DNA from: Chitinophaga pinensis
Lineage (GTDB): Bacteria > Bacteroidota > Bacteroidia > Flavobacteriales_D > Crocinitomicaceae
Assembly: GCA_945863605.1 (NCBI GenBank)
Contig: CAMAZP010000013.1
Coordinates: forward strand, 19,677-83,676
Direction of reading: 5' to 3'
Length of the DNA stretch: 64,000 nt
Shown: in pieces, positions 9,138 to 17,600 of the stretch
Layout of the letters: each line of letters starts with the position of its first letter
How positions within the stretch are numbered: the stretch's first letter is position 1
Translations under genes and position numbers: made by a program
The notes under the pieces: generated by a model
Told to the model about the DNA's origin: nothing
Databases searched by the model: none
Seen by the model: only the letters and a program-made list of their open reading frames with translations

Positions 9138-10982
9138 ATGAAACAAAACAGACTTTTTACTAAAGGAGCATTTATAGCTCTTTTTCTGTCGTTTTTTTCG
9201 TTGACTTCTCTTTACGGGCAGACGTTGACGATAATTACAACAGTTTGTTCACCTGCTAACGAAGTTCGACTTACAGGACCTTTTTGGGGGTGGAATCCAA
9301 CGGGAGGACCAATTGCAGTGAGCAACGGTGACGGCACTTGGACATTTTCTTTAAACCCTGTTCCAGCTGCTGATATGGAATATCTTTTGATTGTTGATGG
9401 TGTTCAAGAAAATCTTATCCAAGCTATGGTTAACGGTGGAACTTGTGCTCCAATAACTAACTACTCAAGTTATGCAAACAGAAGATGGTTATTAACTGAT
9501 TCATTAACAATCACAAACACGTATGGTCAATGCGGTAATTGTGGAGGTTCAACTTTAACACAAATGGACTTACCTGTAACATTTGAAGGTACAACAATCG
9601 AATACGGTGTTATTGGATTTGAAGGAGCAGAAGCTTCAACAATTGAAGTTGACCCAACAAATGCTACTAATACTGTTGTAAAAGTTGTGAAATCAGCATC
9701 AGCTCAGCCATGGGCAGGAACAACAATCACTGCTCCAAGTGCCTTAGGTTTAGCTAATTCAATACCTTTTTCTGCTTCTAATCAAAAAATGACACTAAAG
9801 GTTTGGTCACCAGATGCTGGAATTCCAGTACGTTTGAAGGTGGAAGATCACGGTGATCCAACTCATTCTGTTGAAACAGAATCTTTTACAACTCTTGCAG
9901 GGCAATGGGAAACATTAACTTTTGATTTTTCAAATCAAGCTACAGGTACCGCTTTAATAAACTTAGCTTACATGTATGACAAACCAACAGTTTTTTTCAA
10001 TTATGGTGTAAATGGAGCAACAGCTGGAGAAAAAACATACTATTTTGATGATTTAAAAATGTTTACTCAAGTTGCTTTAGGATTAGAAATCACTGTTGAT
10101 GTTTGTTCAACAACTGCAAATGAGGTAAGAATGACAGGTCCTTTTTGGGGTTGGGATCCAACAGCTGGTCCTGTAGCTGTAAATAATAATGATGGAACTT
10201 GGACCTTTAATTTAGATCCTATTCCCACGGTTGATATGGAATATTTAATTATAGTTGATGGTGTGCAAGAAAATTTAATCTCTGACATGCAGAATGGAGG
10301 CACATGTGCACCAATAACTGACTTTTCGGGATATGCAAATAGAAAGTGGATAGTAGGTTCTGGAAATGTTTTTATTAGTTATAATCGCTGCGTACCATGT
10401 TCTTATCCAGATATAGTTATAACTACAGAAGTATGTAGCCCAGCAACAACTATTAAGTTAACAGGGCCAATTTGGCAATGGAATCCAAACTTTGGTCCAA
10501 CTGCTGTTAGTAATGGAGATGGAACATACACTTTTACTATTTCTCCAGCACCTAAAGATACATTAGAGTATTTATTGGTTAAGGATGGTGTGCTAGAAAA
10601 TTTGATTCAAGAAATGGTAAATGGAGCAGGATGTGCACCGATAACAGATTACTCAACTTATGCTAATCGTCGTTGGATTATAGGTCAAGGTGCTGTTTCA
10701 AACACCTATGGTAAATGTGCTCCTTGTTCAATTGGGGTTAGTGAATTAACAGACAATGATTTGATAATTTATCCTAATCCAGCTAATTCAAAAGTAACAG
10801 TGTCGAGTGAATATAAAATTGAAAAAATTGAAGTTTATTCAATTTTAGGAGATTTAATTGTAACAAATTCAGTCCAAATGAACGAAACAGAAATAAGTCT
10901 AGATAAACTTAATACAGGAGTTTACATGTTTAATATATACGTAAATGATGTTGTTAAAGTAGTTAGAATTATTAAAAATTAA
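9138..10982 (+). CDS. Secreted T9SS protein with three repeated carbohydrate-binding-like modules
   Basis: 614 residues with a signal peptide (1-28, ending SLYGQ) and a C-terminal T9SS type A sorting domain (about 540-614, with the IYPNPANSKV signature), so it is secreted or surface-attached. Three homologous modules of about 100 residues lie near 29-134, 314-418 and 426-533. Each has GPFWGW or GPIWQWNP, a GDGT(W/Y)(T)F strand, an E-Y-L-(L/I)-(I/V)-x-D-G-V motif, CAPIT, and paired Cys residues. Between modules 1 and 2 is a beta-sandwich-like segment (about 143-310) resembling accessory domains of Bacteroidetes GH16 enzymes. No catalytic motif was seen. With the GH16 gene next door it is most likely a glucan-binding helper. 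The operator at 9078 and the terminator at 11008 bracket it. Confidence 0.8.
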   Translation: MKQNRLFTKGAFIALFLSFFSLTSLYGQTLTIITTVCSPANEVRLTGPFWGWNPTGGPIAVSNGDGTWTFSLNPVPAADMEYLLIVDGVQENLIQAMVNGGTCAPITNYSSYANRRWLLTDSLTITNTYGQCGNCGGSTLTQMDLPVTFEGTTIEYGVIGFEGAEASTIEVDPTNATNTVVKVVKSASAQPWAGTTITAPSALGLANSIPFSASNQKMTLKVWSPDAGIPVRLKVEDHGDPTHSVETESFTTLAGQWETLTFDFSNQATGTALINLAYMYDKPTVFFNYGVNGATAGEKTYYFDDLKMFTQVALGLEITVDVCSTTANEVRMTGPFWGWDPTAGPVAVNNNDGTWTFNLDPIPTVDMEYLIIVDGVQENLISDMQNGGTCAPITDFSGYANRKWIVGSGNVFISYNRCVPCSYPDIVITTEVCSPATTIKLTGPIWQWNPNFGPTAVSNGDGTYTFTISPAPKDTLEYLLVKDGVLENLIQEMVNGAGCAPITDYSTYANRRWIIGQGAVSNTYGKCAPCSIGVSELTDNDLIIYPNPANSKVTVSSEYKIEKIEVYSILGDLIVTNSVQMNETEISLDKLNTGVYMFNIYVNDVVKVVRIIKN

Positions 10983-11007
10983 GATTTAATTGATTGATGA
11001 ATAAATG

Positions 11008-11031
11008 AGGAGGGGCAACCCTCCTTTTTTT
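11008..11031 (+). terminator. Intrinsic terminator after the binding-protein gene
   Basis: A perfect 7-bp stem AGGAGGG/CCCTCCT closed by a GCAA tetraloop and followed by a run of T. It ends the 9138-10982 transcript and separates it from the GH16 gene. Confidence 0.85.
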
Positions 11032-11058
11032 GAATACTATAAATTTTGTTCCTACCCC

Positions 11059-11084
11059 CTTATCCGTCTTATTGGAGGGATAAG
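11059..11084 (+). promoter_or_regulatory. Inverted repeat in the GH16 leader
   Basis: CTTATCC and GGATAAG arms of 7 bp around a 12-base loop, 15 bp upstream of the GH16 ATG. It differs from the TTATTGT operator, so it may be a separate binding site or a leader hairpin. The function is unknown. Confidence 0.35.
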
Positions 11085-11099
11085 TATAAAACTTCAACT

Positions 11100-12101
11100 A
11101 TGAAAAAATTCAAATTTATATCCATTTTCAGTTTACTAACATTTATTAGTCAAGCACAATGGACAATGATATGGAATGATGAATTTGATGGTCCAACACT
11201 CGATAACACTAAGTGGACAAAAGATATTGGTGGTTGGGGTTTTGGAAACAACGAATCTCAATATTATACGGATAGCCCTACGAACCTTAGTGTTTCAAAT
11301 GGTGAGTTAATAATTACCGCACGTGACGAACAATTCCAAACAAATGAATATACTTCTGCGAAAATCATCACTAAAGGTAAATTTCAAATGCACTATGGAA
11401 AGATTGAGGCGCGTTTAAAAGCTCCGATGGGAAAAGGTTTATGGCCTGCATTTTGGATGTTAGGAACAAATATTGATCAGGTTAGTTGGCCGCGATGTGG
11501 TGAAATAGATGTGATGGAACACATAAATAATAATACAAAAATCAACGGAACTGCTCATTGGGACAACGTTGGTCATAACTATATGGGTGGAGTTATCGAT
11601 GCAGATGTTACGGAATTTCATACTTATGCTGTTATTTGGGATTCTTTAGCAATTAAATGGTATATGGATGAAACACTTTACTTTCAATTAAATATTGCTA
11701 ATGGAGTAAATGGAACAGATGAATTTCAATTTCCCTTTTATTTATTACTAAATCTAGCAGTAGGAGGAAATTGGCCAGGGTATCCAGATGCAACAACTGT
11801 TTTTCCTGCTGAAATGGCTGTTGATTATGTGAGAGTTTATGAATTTGACCCATTTGCAAGTATTAGTGAACTCAATAGCGAATTAATTAAATATTATCCT
11901 AATCCTGCATCTGAGAATTTGATTTTTGAAAATCCAAATTTTGATAAAGTAAGTATTTTCTCTCTTGATGGAAAATTAATTGGTGAAAAAATAGTACAAT
12001 CTAATTCTATCGATATTTCTTACTTAGAAAGTGGTATTTATTTATTAAGAGTAATTACTAATAATGGAGAAGTTATTGGTAAGAGATTTGTTAAGCAGTA
12101 A
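11100..12101 (+). CDS. GH16 endo-beta-1,3-glucanase (laminarinase-like) with T9SS sorting domain
   Basis: 333 residues: signal peptide (1-20, ending SQAQ), GH16 catalytic domain (about 21-258) and T9SS type A sorting domain (about 260-333, YYPNPASENL). The catalytic signature GEIDVMEH is intact, with the expected nucleophile E135, assisting D137 and acid/base E140. The substrate is probably laminarin or another mixed beta-glucan, as is usual for Bacteroidetes GH16 members with this motif. The ATG at 11100 is chosen because it starts an ordinary signal peptide; an upstream TTG at 11046 would place 18 unlikely residues before it. With the transporter, regulator and binding protein it forms a short glucan locus with no SusC/SusD pair. 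Confidence 0.9.
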   Translation: MKKFKFISIFSLLTFISQAQWTMIWNDEFDGPTLDNTKWTKDIGGWGFGNNESQYYTDSPTNLSVSNGELIITARDEQFQTNEYTSAKIITKGKFQMHYGKIEARLKAPMGKGLWPAFWMLGTNIDQVSWPRCGEIDVMEHINNNTKINGTAHWDNVGHNYMGGVIDADVTEFHTYAVIWDSLAIKWYMDETLYFQLNIANGVNGTDEFQFPFYLLLNLAVGGNWPGYPDATTVFPAEMAVDYVRVYEFDPFASISELNSELIKYYPNPASENLIFENPNFDKVSIFSLDGKLIGEKIVQSNSIDISYLESGIYLLRVITNNGEVIGKRFVKQ

Positions 12102-12282
12102 AAATTTTATAATTAATTTGAGCTAATCTATTTTTTAGTTTAATAATTTAAAAGCATTACTTTTGCCAACAAATGTTCTTTTAAATTTTATAAATACAAA
12201 TATTCATTTACTAAATTCTGTTCAATTTTCAATTTAAATTAATAGATTAAAGTAAATATAAACAAATAAATAGCTTGAGGAT

Positions 12283-12318
12283 AAAACCCTTAGATGTGTA
12301 AAATGTCTTAGGGTTTTT
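12283..12318 (+). terminator. Hairpin and T-run between the GH16 and J-domain genes
   Basis: Arms AAAACCCT and AGGGTTTT, extended by a partly paired TAGA/TCTT segment, enclose about 10 bases and run into TTTTTG. It fits a terminator for the GH16 transcript. It ends only 28 bp before the next ATG, so it could also act as an attenuator. The rest of 12102-12345 is AT-rich with nothing else recognised. Confidence 0.55.
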
Positions 12319-12345
12319 GTTTTATTAAAATAAAATATTACAAAA

Positions 12346-12801
12346 ATGAAACGTATAAACGAGTATAAAAAGCTATTTCAGATAGATAAAGAAATCGATC
12401 TTGCTTCATTAAAATTGATGTATCGTAAACTAGTAAAACAGTGGCATCCAGATAAATATTTAGATGAAGACCCTTTAAAAGCAGAAGCATTAGTAATGGG
12501 TAGACAAGTTACAGATGGTTATCACTTCTTGGTAAGCATAGCTCCTGAGACAAAACTTGCGAATCTTGCAGAATACCAAAAAACAATACAAGAGTGTGGA
12601 ATAGTAGACTATAAACACAAGGGATTATTACTAGAAATTACTTTTACCGATGGATCTAGTTACGAGTATTTTGGTGTTAATTCAAACTTGTACAAAAAAT
12701 TCATTAATTCAGATAAGCAGGTTCGTTTTGCTAAAAGATTTATTTATGAGAGTTTTTTATACAGAAAATCAAAAAAATCAAGCGATGAAGCTATAGATTA
12801 A
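12346..12801 (+). CDS. J-domain protein with C-terminal KTSC domain
   Basis: 151 residues. The N-terminal part (about 5-60) is a J-domain with the invariant HPD (H34-P35-D36) inside KQWHPDKY, the tripeptide needed to stimulate DnaK ATPase. The C-terminal part (about 86-143) resembles the KTSC domain (seen near lysyl-tRNA synthetases and in small nucleic-acid-associated proteins): LLLEITFTDGSSYEYFGV followed by a helix ending near FLYR. No Gly/Phe linker or zinc region is present, so this is a specialised co-chaperone, not DnaJ itself. The client is unknown. It stands alone between two convergent or terminator-separated units. Confidence 0.72.
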   Translation: MKRINEYKKLFQIDKEIDLASLKLMYRKLVKQWHPDKYLDEDPLKAEALVMGRQVTDGYHFLVSIAPETKLANLAEYQKTIQECGIVDYKHKGLLLEITFTDGSSYEYFGVNSNLYKKFINSDKQVRFAKRFIYESFLYRKSKKSSDEAID

Positions 12802-12954
12802 ATTTTTGATTTTATTTGAGTAACGATTAGAAGCATTCTTAAATACCTCATTATGAGAAAATATCTTTTTTAAAGACAGTTTTCCTTTCTTTGAGATAAA
12901 GCTGTAGTAATTAGTATAAATTAACACGCGGATTTTGTGTAAAAATCTAAATGA

Positions 12955-13380
12955 TTAATAAACCATTTTAATAGTTAGTGTTTTGTTTTTATCCAGCTTA
13001 GTTGAGCATTCATCGAACGTTGGAACCGAAAATTTTGGTCGAATATTGTTAGAAAAAGCATAAGCTTCAGTAGGTATTCCAAAGAAATTTTTATCGCATG
13101 TCTTATTGTTATTTTCATCGTGAAATAAACAAACAGCATATTTTCCTTCTTCTAAATTTTTGAAGTCGTGAACTATTGTGTTTCCTTCAGGTTTAATCCG
13201 AACAATCCTATAGGTTTGTCCAACCTTAGCAAATTTTTGAGGATCTTTGTATAATGCAATTTCTATTACACCTTTCTGTGTTTCAATTGAAGTAACTTTA
13301 ACTGTTAAAGTATGTTCTTCTTTTTGTGCTAGGATAACAACTGAAAAACTTATAAAAAATAAAGAAAAAAGAAGTTTCAT
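12955..13380 (-). CDS. DUF2141 secreted protein
   Basis: 141 residues with a signal peptide (1-18, ending VILAQ). The mature part matches DUF2141: a GVIEIALYKDPQKF strand-turn, KPEGNTIVHDFKNLEEGKYAVCLFHDENNN and a downstream NNIRPKF. This is a beta-sandwich fold, presumably periplasmic. It is the last gene of a three-gene minus-strand set, 12 bp after the sterol desaturase-like gene. DUF2141 genes often accompany lipid or carotenoid genes in Bacteroidetes. Function unknown. Confidence 0.78.
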   Translation of the reverse strand: MKLLFSLFFISFSVVILAQKEEHTLTVKVTSIETQKGVIEIALYKDPQKFAKVGQTYRIVRIKPEGNTIVHDFKNLEEGKYAVCLFHDENNNKTCDKNFFGIPTEAYAFSNNIRPKFSVPTFDECSTKLDKNKTLTIKMVY

Positions 13381-13392
13381 GATTTATATTTA

Positions 13393-14094
13393 TTAGTGTT
13401 GATCTTTAAATTCAGTTTTGAAAATGCGATCCATCCAAAGGAAAGTTGAAGAATAATTCCCCGTTAATTTAGCATGATGGTCGTCGTGATGTTTTGTTTT
13501 ACTAATCAATGGAATTTTGCTCAAAATAGGAAGTTTCAAATCTGAGTGTATGTGAATTTCATGTAAGTTTCTCAAACCACCAAAAATCCAAACAGCATAA
13601 ATACTAACGGGTGTAAAAATCATTATCAAGCCAAATCCAAACACGACACCTAACATTCCAAGCATCCACTCTAAGGGGTGAGCATATAAATATTCTAAAG
13701 GAAATGGAGTCGTTGCACGGTGGTGAATCGAATGAATTTTTTTCAACAAAAACTTATTCTCGTGCATGTATCGATGCATAAAATAAAACCAAATATCATC
13801 AGCAATAAACGCAATTAAGACTTGAAGTGCAATCATCCACCAAGCAGTTCCCTCTGATACAAAAAAATCGAAAACAAAATAAGTACCAGTTCCCGAAAAG
13901 ATTAAAAGCACGATGAAATTGAACAAATACAAGGGCATTCTCGAACCAAAAACACCTTTTTTGTAGGCTTTAGATTGAATGCGAAACGATTTAAAAATCT
14001 CCGTTTTCAATACGATCATGCTGTAAATCAACCCAAAAAGGTTAGATGCTAATAATACGCCAATTGTTCCAAGTGCTGCAATTTCTTTGGTCAT
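13393..14094 (-). CDS. Sterol desaturase / fatty acid hydroxylase family protein
   Basis: A 233-residue integral membrane di-iron oxygenase. The histidine clusters are all present: H107-x3-H111 (HRYMH), H121-x2-H124-H125 (HSIHH), H139, the H178/H181/H183 group and H202-H203-x2-H206-H207 (HHDDHH). Four hydrophobic segments surround them. It should hydroxylate or desaturate a membrane lipid; in Bacteroidetes the same family includes carotenoid and fatty-acyl hydroxylases, so the substrate stays open. Its start overlaps the end of the FkbM methyltransferase gene by 4 bases, implying translational coupling. Confidence 0.86.
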   Translation of the reverse strand: MTKEIAALGTIGVLLASNLFGLIYSMIVLKTEIFKSFRIQSKAYKKGVFGSRMPLYLFNFIVLLIFSGTGTYFVFDFFVSEGTAWWMIALQVLIAFIADDIWFYFMHRYMHENKFLLKKIHSIHHRATTPFPLEYLYAHPLEWMLGMLGVVFGFGLIMIFTPVSIYAVWIFGGLRNLHEIHIHSDLKLPILSKIPLISKTKHHDDHHAKLTGNYSSTFLWMDRIFKTEFKDQH

Positions 14095-14891
14095 GATCTT
14101 AAAGCGAATAAATTATACATAGGTGTGTGTTCTAGACCAATTTCACGCTCTGCGTGAAGTTTTGTAAACCCTTTTGAAATCAATAAATCTTTAGTTTTTT
14201 CAAGGCGATTTTCAATATCATGGACCTCTATAACTAGAGATTGAATAAGTGGCCAATGTCTTTCGTCAATACCTTGTAAAACAGCCCATTCTGCACCTTC
14301 ACAATCGATTTTTAACAAATCAATTTTCACAACTTTTTCATTATCAATAACGCTTGAAAGTGTTTTAAGTTCACAATTTACTTTTTTACTACCTTTTACT
14401 AATTGTCTCGCAATAATCCCTGCAAAAACAGGAGGAATCCAGCTCATCCACTTCATTCCTTCAGGCGGGTTTTTCATCGTTCCTCTCACTGCATCGCGAA
14501 AAGCAGTTGGGTTTTTATCCCATTGTTCAGGGTGTAAAGTTGAAAGAGCGGGTGTATTTGGAAAGTATGTAAATGTTGCGTTACTCGGTTCATTTGAAAC
14601 TCCATGTGATAAAACATGAATTTGTCCTTTCCCAAATTCACTTGCATTTTTTGATAACACATCAGCAATATCAGGTATGGGTTCAAAACAATATGCATGG
14701 ACATTTATACCTTTCTGAATAGCTCTTAAACCAAATACTCCGATATTAGCGCCAACATCAAAAACGACATCACCATCTTTAATTGTAATTCCGTTTTGAA
14801 GATACCCCTCAACATGGTGGTCTAGCATTTTTGCTTCCGGTTTGCGCAAACAATAAATTGCTGTGCCGTCGTGTAATGTTGTTTTTGTCAT
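14091..14891 (-). CDS. FkbM family methyltransferase
   Basis: 266 residues with a class I SAM-binding core: the motif I loop DVGANIGVFG (about 45-54), an acidic residue after the second strand (FEPIPDIA) and the FkbM hallmark LLKIDCEGAEWAVLQG (about 192-207). These enzymes O-methylate sugars, polyketides or lipids. It heads the FkbM/hydroxylase/DUF2141 operon, so methylation of a hydroxyl placed by the next enzyme is a reasonable idea (inference). About 240 bp of AT-rich DNA precede it, divergent from the small lipoprotein gene at 15130. Confidence 0.85.
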   Translation of the reverse strand: MTKTTLHDGTAIYCLRKPEAKMLDHHVEGYLQNGITIKDGDVVFDVGANIGVFGLRAIQKGINVHAYCFEPIPDIADVLSKNASEFGKGQIHVLSHGVSNEPSNATFTYFPNTPALSTLHPEQWDKNPTAFRDAVRGTMKNPPEGMKWMSWIPPVFAGIIARQLVKGSKKVNCELKTLSSVIDNEKVVKIDLLKIDCEGAEWAVLQGIDERHWPLIQSLVIEVHDIENRLEKTKDLLISKGFTKLHAEREIGLEHTPMYNLFALRS

Positions 14892-15129
14892 ATTATTTGA
14901 AGTCCTAAAAATAGCGATTAATATTAATTATGTATATATCTAATGCAAATGAAAAATAATAATAATGAAAAAAAGGACATTAATACTTAATGAACTTTCT
15001 CGAATCGAATTTATAATATGTTATTAATGATAAATTCATCAAGAATTTTCAAATGAAATTAGAGTATTCTATTTAATTATGATAATTTTGTAAACTCATT
15101 TGTCAAATGGCAATTAATCTTATCAAATT

Positions 15130-15270
15130 ATGAAATATAAATTTACAGTTATAGTTGGATTATTACTCATTTTCACTGCTATTTCCTCATGTGGTGGAAG
15201 CAAAAAAGTGAGTTGTGATGCTTTTTCAAGCACTCAACAAACAGAAAACAACGACTCTGCTTCGAAATAA
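15130..15270 (+). CDS. Very small predicted lipoprotein (46 aa)
   Basis: A short open frame with a textbook bacterial lipoprotein signal: MKYKF basic start, a hydrophobic run of about 13 residues, then the lipobox AISSC at residues 17-21, followed by GGSKK. The mature peptide is only 26 residues, Ser/Thr/Gln/Asn-rich, with a second Cys in VSCDAF. It stands alone between the FkbM gene and the VWA protein gene. Comparable tiny lipoproteins are frequent in Bacteroidetes and of unknown function. Confidence 0.6.
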   Translation: MKYKFTVIVGLLLIFTAISSCGGSKKVSCDAFSSTQQTENNDSASK

Positions 15271-15350
15271 TTTTAGTTAAGCTTTTTAATTATCATAAAA
15301 CCATGATTTATTCTTGAATGAATTTACATGTTTTTTCGTGCCTTAAAACC

Positions 15351-17429
15351 CTAATAACTCCCCAAGTACCTTCTTAAAAACCACTCTCCAGCTAATAAGA
15401 GAAAGAGTAAAAGAAAAATAGAAAAATAATCCATTAAGTCGTTAAATACCGTTTCTTCATATTGAACATTTGCGATATCTTCTCTTTTTTCAATGTCGGA
15501 AAGCAACGATTCATATTGATTTAATTGGTAGAATTTCCCGTTTGATTGTTTTGCAAGTTGTTTCATTACTCCATGATTGGCAGTAGTTTCTGATTTTTCA
15601 ATTTGAATATCTTCGACCACAAAATAACCTTGTTTGCTGTATGACTTACCATCATAAGAAGTTTTAGCCGACCAATTGTATTTTCCTGCTTTGAGTTTAC
15701 CTAACGAAAGTTTGTAAGATGAACCAAAAACACCAAATTGAGAACGATAGACTTTGCCATTTTCCGCTGTGACTTTCATTTCAATTAACGGTTTTGTAAT
15801 TGGTTCCAAGGAGGCATTGTAGAACGAAGCATTCACAATAACGTCTTCATCGATTGTAAAGCGTTTTTGAAATTCAACACGTAAACCTGCACCTTGTTGC
15901 TTCACTAATAAATAATTAAAGATTTTACTCCATAAATCTCTAAAAGCATCGTGACTACCAGTTCTAACAAAATCATTTAATTTCCAACGCCACAGACCTT
16001 CGCCATAGAGTACACCTGAGCGCAAGTTATTCTGTTGCAAGAAAAACAAAAGCGGCTCTTTTTTTCGGATTTGTCCAATGCGTTGATACAACAAGACTTC
16101 AGCATTACCATTCATTTTCAAACTTCCGAATTTACTTTTCAAAGGCGGATAATAGGTTATTGCATCAGCTACTTTATCGTCGATTTCGAATGATGAAAAA
16201 CTTGGATTTAGAAAAGCTTGATTATCATCGGTTTGATTTCCAGCAGCCGCCAATAAACCTAGATTGAGTTTAGAAAGTACGCCGTTCGTTGTGTTAGGAC
16301 CGACCACAAAAAATAAAGGAATTTTTTTTCCTTGAATCGCATCTAAAGTTGATTGGTCAAAATTAACGCCAGGTTCGTGCCAAATGACCAAGTTCACTTT
16401 ATCCAACGATTTATTCCAATCTTTTAAAAGCACACTTTCTGCCTCAATATTTTCGTTTGCATCTAACACTTCTTTCAACGCTGCGATATCAGGATGTGGA
16501 GCACCAGCTAAAATCAAGACTTTACTACGAGCATCTATTACTTCGATGTAAAAAGTACGCGTGTTATTTTTAAGTGTGTATTCGTTGTCAATTGCTTCGA
16601 GCTTAACAATGTAGGTCTGAAATCCTGGTTTGGTCGCATTTAACACAAAATTTGCTTGTTGAAAATCGCGTTTGCCGTTTTTATATTGCACTATTTGATT
16701 GCCAACTTTTTGTCCATTTTGAAAAATAGAAACATTTACACTACGTGCACCGATTTTAAAAGCTTCTAAATCAACTTCAACTGGGAAATCATTTTTTAAA
16801 AAAGCAATATCGTTAACTGTAATATTTCGAATTAAATGATCTTTTTTCGGAGTTGTATCTCCAACTGCAAGTGTGAAAACTGGTGTTAAACTTATTTTCT
16901 CAGCAGCATAACTTGGATTTGCACCAACGTTATAATTTCCGTCAGAAATAAATGTAATTCCACCAATATTTCGGTTATAATAATCGACATTAATTTTTTC
17001 AAAACCCAGTTCTAGCGCTGAGCTATTTTCTTGAAAACTAGGGATTTCAGCACTAACTTCAGCACCCACAGTCATAGTGACCAATTCAAATCGATCTGCA
17101 TATTTTGCTTTCAATTTTGTAAGAAAATCAGTTGTATTTTTTCGAACACTTATGCTGTCCTTGTAATTCAACATGGAAGAAGAATTGTCAATAAGTGCAA
17201 TAAAAACAGGTTTTTCTTCCCTGTATTTTGATGATTGAAATATAATTCCGAGCAATAAAACACCTATGAGCGCCAAAGATGAAAAGCGTAAAATTCGCAA
17301 AACCCATTGAAAAATAGGTTTTACCTCCGAAAACCATTTTTTATTTTGATAGTGAAAAAAGGTAATTCCAGCTGCAATAAGTACGATTGGAAGTAATAAC
17401 CAAATTGAAAAATCAGAAATTAGAAGCAT
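15351..17429 (-). CDS. VWA-domain-like membrane protein (BatA/BatB-related)
   Basis: 692 residues. Two N-terminal transmembrane helices (about 5-23 and 48-65) are followed by a von Willebrand A-like domain with a MIDAS-type D81-x-S83-x-S85 in ALIDNSSSM. Then come beta-rich Ig-like stretches and a segment resembling the class I amidotransferase-like fold (VLILAGAPHPDIAAL, about 305-320). A last transmembrane helix near 668-685 precedes a basic tail. This architecture is common for Bacteroidetes envelope proteins of unknown function found near aerotolerance-type genes. It is transcribed alone. Confidence 0.72.
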   Translation of the reverse strand: MLLISDFSIWLLLPIVLIAAGITFFHYQNKKWFSEVKPIFQWVLRILRFSSLALIGVLLLGIIFQSSKYREEKPVFIALIDNSSSMLNYKDSISVRKNTTDFLTKLKAKYADRFELVTMTVGAEVSAEIPSFQENSSALELGFEKINVDYYNRNIGGITFISDGNYNVGANPSYAAEKISLTPVFTLAVGDTTPKKDHLIRNITVNDIAFLKNDFPVEVDLEAFKIGARSVNVSIFQNGQKVGNQIVQYKNGKRDFQQANFVLNATKPGFQTYIVKLEAIDNEYTLKNNTRTFYIEVIDARSKVLILAGAPHPDIAALKEVLDANENIEAESVLLKDWNKSLDKVNLVIWHEPGVNFDQSTLDAIQGKKIPLFFVVGPNTTNGVLSKLNLGLLAAAGNQTDDNQAFLNPSFSSFEIDDKVADAITYYPPLKSKFGSLKMNGNAEVLLYQRIGQIRKKEPLLFFLQQNNLRSGVLYGEGLWRWKLNDFVRTGSHDAFRDLWSKIFNYLLVKQQGAGLRVEFQKRFTIDEDVIVNASFYNASLEPITKPLIEMKVTAENGKVYRSQFGVFGSSYKLSLGKLKAGKYNWSAKTSYDGKSYSKQGYFVVEDIQIEKSETTANHGVMKQLAKQSNGKFYQLNQYESLLSDIEKREDIANVQYEETVFNDLMDYFSIFLLLFLLLAGEWFLRRYLGSY

Positions 17430-17600
17430 CGATTCAAAAATAGTTAGAATAAAGAAAAGAAACGAAAATTAATTATTAATTAAAATCAATCTTTATTTTC
17501 TTTAACAATCTTAAAATTCAATTTTAAATTCAGTTTAAAAAAAATTAACAGATTAAGGAATATCGTAAATTCGTTTACTTTTATACTTATAAATTCCTTA

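Noticed and set aside
11046..11099. TTG-initiated N-terminal extension of the GH16 enzyme
   Set aside because: It would put 18 residues before an ordinary signal peptide and cover the inverted repeat at 11059-11084.
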